NCBI GenBank assembly: GCA_035411425.1
Contig: DAONSX010000043.1
Span: 1-21,096 of the forward strand
Length of the DNA: 21,096 nucleotides
Source of the DNA: TTA-H9 sp002071415
Lineage (GTDB): Bacteria > Bacteroidota > Bacteroidia > Bacteroidales > TTA-H9
Direction: 5' to 3'
Part shown: positions 16,360 to 21,096 of the stretch, one piece after another
Position numbering within the stretch: the first letter of the stretch is position 1
Layout of the letters: every line of letters starts with the position of its first letter
Made by a program: the position numbers and the translations under genes
Notes under the pieces: model-generated
Databases searched by the model: none
What the model was told of the DNA's origin: nothing
Seen by the model: the letters and a program-made list of their open reading frames with translations, nothing else

Positions 16360-17331
16360 TTATTTTTTGATGTAAATCCAGCTCCAATCCCAGTTAAAAT
16401 AGGGTGCTGCACCCCAATAAGCCCAGCTTTTAGCAACTTCCTTTACGGCCTGAATCATCATTTTGTCTTTTTCGATAGAGTCGTCGTATTTTTTCATTTT
16501 GAACTGCCAAACATTAGCACCATCGGCAATTTGTTTCTGGGTTATCTGGTCGGCTAATTGTGAAGCTTCTTTGTAGCATTGCATATCGGGTGTTATTTTT
16601 CCGAGGTATTCGGCGGCTCTGTCCACGTCCATATTAGCCCAGGAGGCTCTTGCACCCGAGAGATACTCGGTGCACTTGTAGTCAGCATATTGTTTGTAGA
16701 TGTCGATGGAAAGGTCCATACATTTGTCATAGCATTCACGGCAAACATCAGGAACGGAGAGGAGAACAAAGAGAGCTTCCTCGTATTGCTTTTGTCCTGC
16801 TAAAGCTTGAGCATTTTTAAGTACAACGTCACACTGTGAATTATAGAATTCGATAATTTTTTCCTTGCCTCTTTCTATAAAACCTTTGAATTGACCTGCT
16901 TTTACATTAATTCCACGAATGGCTTGTATATAAGCTTTGTCTTCGGTTTGCCCTACTCCTTTCACCTGAATACTGGTTTGGCTGAAGATATTCTGGCTAA
17001 GTGCATCCACGATGTAGAAAGTAATATCGAGTGTAAGGGCTTGCATAGGGGGTGCCGTAGGTGTAATTTCCTTTTCGAGTACATTGATTAGAGGGATCAT
17101 ACAAAATCTGGGGTTAACCGGCGTAGCGCCTAGTCCATTTTGGACGACAATTTGTTCCATTTTGTTTACTAGAAGCTGATGAGCCGATAGGGGTATTCCT
17201 TCTGCCTGATTGGGAACAATAGCTGCAATCGCCAATCTGCCCAAATCGTCAGTCTTCCCCAGATAATTTTGCGCATTCAGGTTATAAATGAACCCGAATG
17301 CTATTATAAAAAAGATTATTCGTTTTTTCAT
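16360..17331 (-). CDS. Exported TPR-like, Cys-containing protein (cassette gene 4)
   Basis: This 323-residue protein has a signal peptide (MKKRIIFFIIAFGFIYNLNAQ). Residues about 30-165 look like a FlgO/CsgG-type alpha/beta domain: a helix LLVNKMEQIVVQNG, strands RFCMIPLINVLEK and LTLDITFYIVDAL, then SIQVKGVGQTEDKAYIQAIR (120-139). Residues 168-265 hold two TPR-like hairpins with matching cysteines (YEEALFVLLSVPDVCRECYDKC; DRAAEYLGKITPDMQCYKEA). Cys occur at 77, 167, 197, 200, 204, 220 and 252, probably forming disulfides in the periplasm. The C-terminus is strongly aromatic (WAYWGAAPYFNWDWSWIYI). It starts a second sub-block of the cassette, after a terminator-like hairpin. No family name is recognised with confidence. 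Confidence 0.8.
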   Translation of the reverse strand: MKKRIIFFIIAFGFIYNLNAQNYLGKTDDLGRLAIAAIVPNQAEGIPLSAHQLLVNKMEQIVVQNGLGATPVNPRFCMIPLINVLEKEITPTAPPMQALTLDITFYIVDALSQNIFSQTSIQVKGVGQTEDKAYIQAIRGINVKAGQFKGFIERGKEKIIEFYNSQCDVVLKNAQALAGQKQYEEALFVLLSVPDVCRECYDKCMDLSIDIYKQYADYKCTEYLSGARASWANMDVDRAAEYLGKITPDMQCYKEASQLADQITQKQIADGANVWQFKMKKYDDSIEKDKMMIQAVKEVAKSWAYWGAAPYFNWDWSWIYIKK

Positions 17332-17365
17332 CGTATCATGATTTGTTATCCTAAAAAGAGTTCAA

Positions 17366-17416
17366 AAACCTACCTGATTAAGCCTTTTTTATTTTGGAGC
17401 ATTTTCAAGTAGGTTT
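17366..17416 (-). terminator. Intrinsic terminator between cassette genes 3 and 4
   Basis: Minus-strand AAACCTACTTGA (17416-17405) pairs with TCAGGTAGGTTT (17377-17366): 12 pairs with one G-U, over a 27-nt loop, followed by TT and GAAC. It begins 11 nt after the stop codon of the DUF6175-like gene. The T run is short, so termination may be partial. Confidence 0.6.
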
Positions 17417-17427
17417 ATTTTTATTTT

Positions 17428-18387
17428 TTATTTCTCACCTAATATGAGCCATGCTTCTCCTAAGCCTCTGAGATAAAGTTTGGAAGGAACGCCCAATTCG
17501 TTGAGATATTTACGTAAATCGCTCACGAACGAACGAGTATCTACAGCACGTTCACGGCCTCTTTCATCGGTTCGCATCATAGGAATTCTCACTTGTTCAA
17601 ATTTCATGAAGTTTTCACTCGCATCGGAGAGATTAAAGCGGCCTTGGACGCAGTTATCGAAGAACCAATCTTCGATGATTTCGGATAATTCTTTTGAATC
17701 GGGGCCAAATTCTGATTCAAGGTTTTGTCCCCAGTTAGCCCAAACTTTGACCATCACTTTCACTTCACGGCCATTGGCAAACATGTCATCGAAATGGCGC
17801 ATCAGGCCAGCATTAAAATTATCCATGTGGCTTAACACGGCTTCTTCGAGCAGAAGTTCGGGTGATGCCGCAGTTGAAGGATTTCCTGCTCCTGCTACAC
17901 CGGTTACTTGCTTGGCAGTATAAGCATCCAGACCTTTGAGGTTGAAAACGATATATTTTTGAGGTCCTTGGCGTTTAATATCGAAATCGAGATCGAGAAT
18001 GATATCGGCTTTGGCAACCCGTTTCAAGGCATCGATAGGACTTTCGGCCATTTCCGAACCCGAACTCGAGCTTGTAAGCATAGAAGATTCGGCACGTTCT
18101 TGTTCCAGATTTTTGAGTTCTTGTTCCAGATCTTTTAGTGGAAACCCTCTGTCGGCCATAATCTGGCCCATCTTGGTAATGACTAAGCGTAAGTCAGGAT
18201 CTGATTGCAGAGCAGCCTTATAATCTGGAAGCGTTTGGGTCATGCCTTGGTTCTGAAAAACCATTTTGTATCCCCGGCTAATGCAGTATTGGTCGCTGGG
18301 AACCACCATAAGCACAGGTTTCTTGGCCTGTCCAAATCCTGTGAGTACGGAAAGAATAAAAATAAAAGTGAATGTTAATTTCTTCAT
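17428..18387 (-). CDS. DUF6175-like exported protein (cassette gene 3)
   Basis: This 319-residue protein has a signal peptide (MKKLTFTFIFILSVLTGFGQ). The mature part opens with KPVLMVVPSDQYC (23-35), then a helix and DLRLVITKMGQIMADRGFPL (65-84), the layout of CsgG/FlgO-type domains ('make each gene name a strand, then an amphipathic helix'). Residues 100-115 are a Ser-rich linker. ADIILDLDFDI (127-137) and YIVFNLKGLDAYTAKQVTGV precede GAGNPSTA (166-173) and a long helix. A second alpha/beta domain (VKVMVKVWAN; FMKFEQVRIPMM; YLNELGVPSKLYLRG) fills 206-319. This matches my recollection of DUF6175, a Bacteroidetes family of unknown function, but I could not check the profile. It starts 15 bp after the preceding cassette gene and is followed by a terminator. 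Confidence 0.8.
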   Translation of the reverse strand: MKKLTFTFIFILSVLTGFGQAKKPVLMVVPSDQYCISRGYKMVFQNQGMTQTLPDYKAALQSDPDLRLVITKMGQIMADRGFPLKDLEQELKNLEQERAESSMLTSSSSGSEMAESPIDALKRVAKADIILDLDFDIKRQGPQKYIVFNLKGLDAYTAKQVTGVAGAGNPSTAASPELLLEEAVLSHMDNFNAGLMRHFDDMFANGREVKVMVKVWANWGQNLESEFGPDSKELSEIIEDWFFDNCVQGRFNLSDASENFMKFEQVRIPMMRTDERGRERAVDTRSFVSDLRKYLNELGVPSKLYLRGLGEAWLILGEK

Positions 18388-18402
18388 AAAACGATTTGAT
18401 TT

Positions 18403-18921
18403 TTAAAATCCAGAATCTAATCTGCGGGCAATGCCATCGGCTTCTAATTGTTTACGCAAAGCGTCGTACATTACCTGCACATAAATGGCAACCTTGTATC
18501 CTTTTTTGAGTTTGATGCGGTCTTCGGCTGCAGGGTCTCCGTCGTTGGTTACGGCGATGTATTGAAGGTATTTACCTCCTATTTTGAAGAATTCATCGAA
18601 ATAATCGGCATAAGTAACTTCGGCATTGGGCTGTGAACATATTGGAGGTGTGGGTGCCGAACCGGCTCCACCCGGCAGACCTTTGAAGATACAGGCAGCA
18701 ACTGCAGCTTCTTTGGCATTCATTACTGCTGCATTCACATCTTTTCCATAACCCCATACCTTGAAAACTTTTGTGCCATCTTGGCCAACGCCAACGGGCT
18801 CAATTTCATAATTGTACTGGCTGCTGTAAAGTATCTTACGCTCCTTGCGCGATTGAGCACTCGCAGTAACAACCATCAAACTGACCAATACTAGTGATAG
18901 GGTAAGTGATTTTGTTTTCAT
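18403..18921 (-). CDS. Small exported protein of unknown function (cassette gene 2)
   Basis: From the ATG at 18921 the protein has 172 residues and begins with a standard signal peptide (MKTKSLTLSLVLVSLMVVTASAQ). An ATG six bases upstream (18927) would add Met-Leu. The mature part has a strand and glycine motif followed by an Ala-rich helix (VFKVWGYGKDVNAAVMNAKE, residues 52-71 of this start), like the LPP20/FlgT-N pattern seen in its neighbours. A Pro-rich loop with one Cys (APTPPICSQP) follows, then a helical part (YFDEFFKIGGKYLQYI) and a final strand and helix (KKGYKVAIYVQVMYDALRKQLE). Spacing to both neighbours is 15-24 bp, so it is part of the first three-gene transcript. No family is recognised. 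The location is probably periplasmic. Confidence 0.78.
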   Translation of the reverse strand: MKTKSLTLSLVLVSLMVVTASAQSRKERKILYSSQYNYEIEPVGVGQDGTKVFKVWGYGKDVNAAVMNAKEAAVAACIFKGLPGGAGSAPTPPICSQPNAEVTYADYFDEFFKIGGKYLQYIAVTNDGDPAAEDRIKLKKGYKVAIYVQVMYDALRKQLEADGIARRLDSGF

Positions 18922-18945
18922 AAGCATAATCCGTTTATATTTAGG

Positions 18946-20616
18946 TTAGAACATGATTTTAAGTCCCACTAAGCCAGAAAGACCTTTCCTATCCTGAAAT
19001 ATTTCATCCCATTTTATTCCAAGGTCGCTTTTATCTTTATTGCTTGCATTACCGATGAGTGCGTAATAATTTATGCCGCCGGTTAATTGTATGTTATGCC
19101 GTAAGTTGATGGCAAGATTACCGCCAAATTTTAGAAACAACGTGGAGAGATTACCCTTGTCGGCCTTATCGATTTCATCGCTCGAAGCTGATTCTAATCC
19201 AATGCCAATGTAAGGTCGTAATTCCATATTGCGCATAAGCATCAATCCCTGTGCCAAACCTACACCATAATGGATAAAGGTAACATCCTCAGTGGTGGCC
19301 TTTGTATAGCTTGGATAATGATATTCGTATTCCTTTTGTTGGCCGCCACCTTCTAAATAAATAAAGAAGGCTTTAAGACCAATGAAGCGACCCAGTCTAA
19401 AATCGAGCCTTCCATAAGGTCCACCAATTTCTCCCATTTCGTATCCAGCTAAAATTTCTATTCCAATATCATTTTGTTGGCGAACCAAATAACCCGTCTG
19501 AAGTTTTCGGCCTGCAGTCTGATAAAAGGTAGAAGTAGGCATTTCGCCAGTAGCAAGCTGACGATTGTCGGCAATTTTCGAAGTAGCTCTGATTACTCCA
19601 CGGTAAACGGGTTTAACGGTATTAGTTTTTTCATCATAAAGGTATTCATAAACAAAATAGCGGTGATCGCATTTGAGCCCTTCTTTCTTCCCGATTTTGA
19701 CCTGAATGGGTTTTACCTTATAAATGGTGGCTTTAACCATAAAATCTTCATATTTTCTTTCGAGGTAATATAAGGTTTCGTCATAGCCACTCTGAACGAG
19801 TTCCATTAAAAGTTCATCATCCGATTTTTGTTTGGTGAGTTTGCCCAGTTGGGTATCAGGGTTAGCTTGCGACGCACTGAGCGAATGAGTAGTTTTGGTG
19901 ACGAATTCGATGGGGATTTCGAGCTGTTCGAATTTTTGAAGTTTTTCGGCTTTCACTTCTGGACTATCTTCTGGATAGATCCAGCAATCGTATAGAGCGG
20001 CTTGAATTTCTTCATTGAAATCGATCTTGTATAAATAAGCCGTAACAGTGGCCTCCCAGCCATGTTGATCGGCTACTTTGGCTTCGCTCATGTTTTTTAC
20101 ATTGGCAAAGTCGAATACTAAGATATAACTGCGCTGAATAAGTCTGTTGCCATAATCTTGCAATAAGGCATTACCACGTTTTGTGGTTTGTGCCTTGATG
20201 TATTCGGCATCGCTCGCATTAAACATGCCTCTTTCAAAGATAAGGTCCATCGTCATGGTACCATCTTCTTTTCTATTATACCATTTGCTGATAACCGACT
20301 TGGCTATCTTTTGATTTGTCAGATAATCCTTGATTGCTACTTCGGGAACAATTTCGGTGTTGGTTCTCGAATAAGGCGCCTCAAAGATTACATTCGCAAG
20401 GTTGTTGTTGTAATATTTATCAGAAAACACGACCTGTTGGAATTTTGACGCGATTTCTGTTACATGGTTCTCGCCTGGAAATTTCATGTACAGGCAGGTA
20501 AGAGAGCTTCTGTCGTAAGTCGAAGGGATTACTTTGGCCTGATCGATACTCTGGGCTTGAACGCCAATTAATGGCACCAATGATGTGGCCAGCACGAATA
20601 ATAGCTTTGAATTCAT
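18946..20616 (-). CDS. FlgT-C/CsgG-like periplasmic region fused to an outer-membrane beta-barrel (cassette gene 1)
   Basis: This 556-residue protein opens the cassette. Residues 1-22 are a signal peptide ending VQAQ. Residues about 30-295 are alpha/beta, with RSYILVFDFANVKNMSEAK (162-180) reminiscent of CsgG-like domains, and AYLYKIDFNEE. Residues about 303-375 look like the FlgT C-terminal domain: VKIGKKEGLKCDHRYFVYEY, then VYRGVIRATSKIADNRQ. Residues about 383-556 alternate amphipathic strands and loops (IGIEILAGYEMGEIG, GRLDFRLGRFIGLKAFFIYL, GVGLAQGLML, LRPYIGIGLESA, LFLKFGGNLAINL, LTGGINYYALIG) and end in Phe (GLKIMF), consistent with an eight-stranded outer-membrane barrel. It may be the outer-membrane anchor of the assembly. 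No curli or flagellar genes are nearby. The domain assignments are by pattern, not by profile search. Confidence 0.8.
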   Translation of the reverse strand: MNSKLLFVLATSLVPLIGVQAQSIDQAKVIPSTYDRSSLTCLYMKFPGENHVTEIASKFQQVVFSDKYYNNNLANVIFEAPYSRTNTEIVPEVAIKDYLTNQKIAKSVISKWYNRKEDGTMTMDLIFERGMFNASDAEYIKAQTTKRGNALLQDYGNRLIQRSYILVFDFANVKNMSEAKVADQHGWEATVTAYLYKIDFNEEIQAALYDCWIYPEDSPEVKAEKLQKFEQLEIPIEFVTKTTHSLSASQANPDTQLGKLTKQKSDDELLMELVQSGYDETLYYLERKYEDFMVKATIYKVKPIQVKIGKKEGLKCDHRYFVYEYLYDEKTNTVKPVYRGVIRATSKIADNRQLATGEMPTSTFYQTAGRKLQTGYLVRQQNDIGIEILAGYEMGEIGGPYGRLDFRLGRFIGLKAFFIYLEGGGQQKEYEYHYPSYTKATTEDVTFIHYGVGLAQGLMLMRNMELRPYIGIGLESASSDEIDKADKGNLSTLFLKFGGNLAINLRHNIQLTGGINYYALIGNASNKDKSDLGIKWDEIFQDRKGLSGLVGLKIMF

Positions 20617-21096
20617 AGTTCATTAAGGTTTTGGTGGATTGATGTTGAAATTTTTGGTAAAAGAACAAAATTTTTCGAATGAAAGATAAAATCTGGAAAA
20701 ACTTCTGAAGAATCATATCCTGTAATCTATCAAGAGAAAGCGATTCTATTTTTGCTAATAAACTGAATTTCATTCCATTGTTTTTTTCGTAAAGAAGTCA
20801 GCTTTATTAAATTTCAAAATATCAGTAGAAAATTTTTCATCCTCTCCTTAAAAATCTATACTCTCCGACTCTGTTTCGAAATACGAAAAGTTGAATTTTC
20901 AAAAGCAAGGTAAAAATAGAAATTATATTTCGAAGTTTGGTTATCCACTTTCCGGGCTATAGAATAATTTTTTTGAGAAATCTATTTTGAGTCCTTTCAC
21001 TGCTCCCTTGTATTGATGATAATGGTCTCGACCTAACATTAAAAAGGGAGCGAGAGAGCCATTGCTTTATACTTTATTCTGGCTTTGAAGTTCGTA
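20617..21096. other. AT-rich region upstream of the six-gene cassette
   Basis: These 480 bp carry no gene I can support. They should contain the cassette's promoter. On the minus strand, the nearest matches to the Bacteroidetes -7 element are TATCTTTC (about 60 nt before the ATG) and AAATTTTG, each one base off, without a clear -33 partner. The far end contains an inverted repeat (21002-21051) and a short minus-strand open stretch (SLAPFLMLGRDHYHQYKG and onward, about 20988-21072) flanked by stops, possibly a remnant of a gene that lies beyond the edge. Confidence 0.5.
21002..21051. repeat. Inverted repeat, possible structured RNA or binding site
   Basis: GCTCCCTT (21002-21009) and AAGGGAGC (21044-21051) are perfect 8-bp inverted repeats around 34 nt that contain a smaller nested hairpin (AATG...CATT and GGT-CTCG-ACC). 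There is no T run on either side, so it does not look like a terminator. Its role is unknown. Confidence 0.35.

Noticed and set aside
14314..20616. Curli (csg) or flagellar operon
   Set aside because: No CsgA/CsgB amyloid repeats, no CsgE/F and no flagellar structural or export genes are present. Only fold-level similarity to CsgG/FlgO/P/T was seen.
20420..20773. Minus-strand 117-codon frame overlapping the start of cassette gene 1
   Set aside because: It overlaps the real N-terminus in another frame, lacks a signal peptide and is low-complexity in its upstream half.

Overview
The window looks like chromosomal DNA from a Bacteroidota (Bacteroidetes) bacterium, most likely a Bacteroidales/Marinilabiliales-type anaerobe or free-living relative. 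Four things support this: a type IX secretion (T9SS) type A C-terminal sorting domain on a large LamG protein, several matches to the Bacteroidetes promoter -7 element TAnnTTTG, near absence of Shine-Dalgarno sites, and the families present (archaeal/eukaryal-type ProRS, FadL-like 'hemin receptor' porin, DUF6175-like protein). No rRNA, tRNA, CRISPR array, insertion sequence or phage gene was recognised. The genus cannot be determined from the sequence alone.

Layout. Positions 1-57 (minus) hold the first 19 codons of a secreted protein that runs off the left edge. Positions 77-4027 (minus) encode a 1316-residue T9SS-exported multi-LamG surface protein in which a DUF2341+LamG module appears to sit inside another LamG domain. 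Positions 4028-4441 are AT-rich and non-coding. Positions 4442-8218 (minus) form a probable operon proS - glycosyltransferase - glycosyltransferase, the last two overlapping by 20 bp. Divergently, positions 8349-11604 (plus) encode a very Tyr/Trp-rich lipoprotein and then a FadL/OmpP1-type outer-membrane protein, closed by a strong intrinsic terminator at 11630-11670. Positions 11673-14117 (minus) carry a RidA-type deaminase and a large GT-C-like membrane glycosyltransferase with its own candidate promoter.

Positions 14314-20616 (minus) hold the most interesting part: six consecutive genes for exported proteins, none with a standard name. The first is a 556-residue protein with a FlgT-C/CsgG-like segment followed by a predicted small outer-membrane beta-barrel. 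Then come a 172-residue secreted protein, a DUF6175-like protein, a Cys-containing TPR-like protein, an LPP20-like lipoprotein and a second LPP20-like protein with a coiled coil. Five of the six share a 'strand - GxG - Ala-rich helix' signature reminiscent of the LPP20/FlgT-N/TolB-N/CsgG fold group. I read this as an uncharacterised envelope assembly comparable in logic to FlgO/FlgP/FlgT or CsgG systems, without flagellar or curli subunits. Two hairpin terminators inside the cassette suggest graded expression. The last 480 bp (20617-21096) are AT-rich, contain no gene I can support, and probably hold the cassette's promoter and leader.
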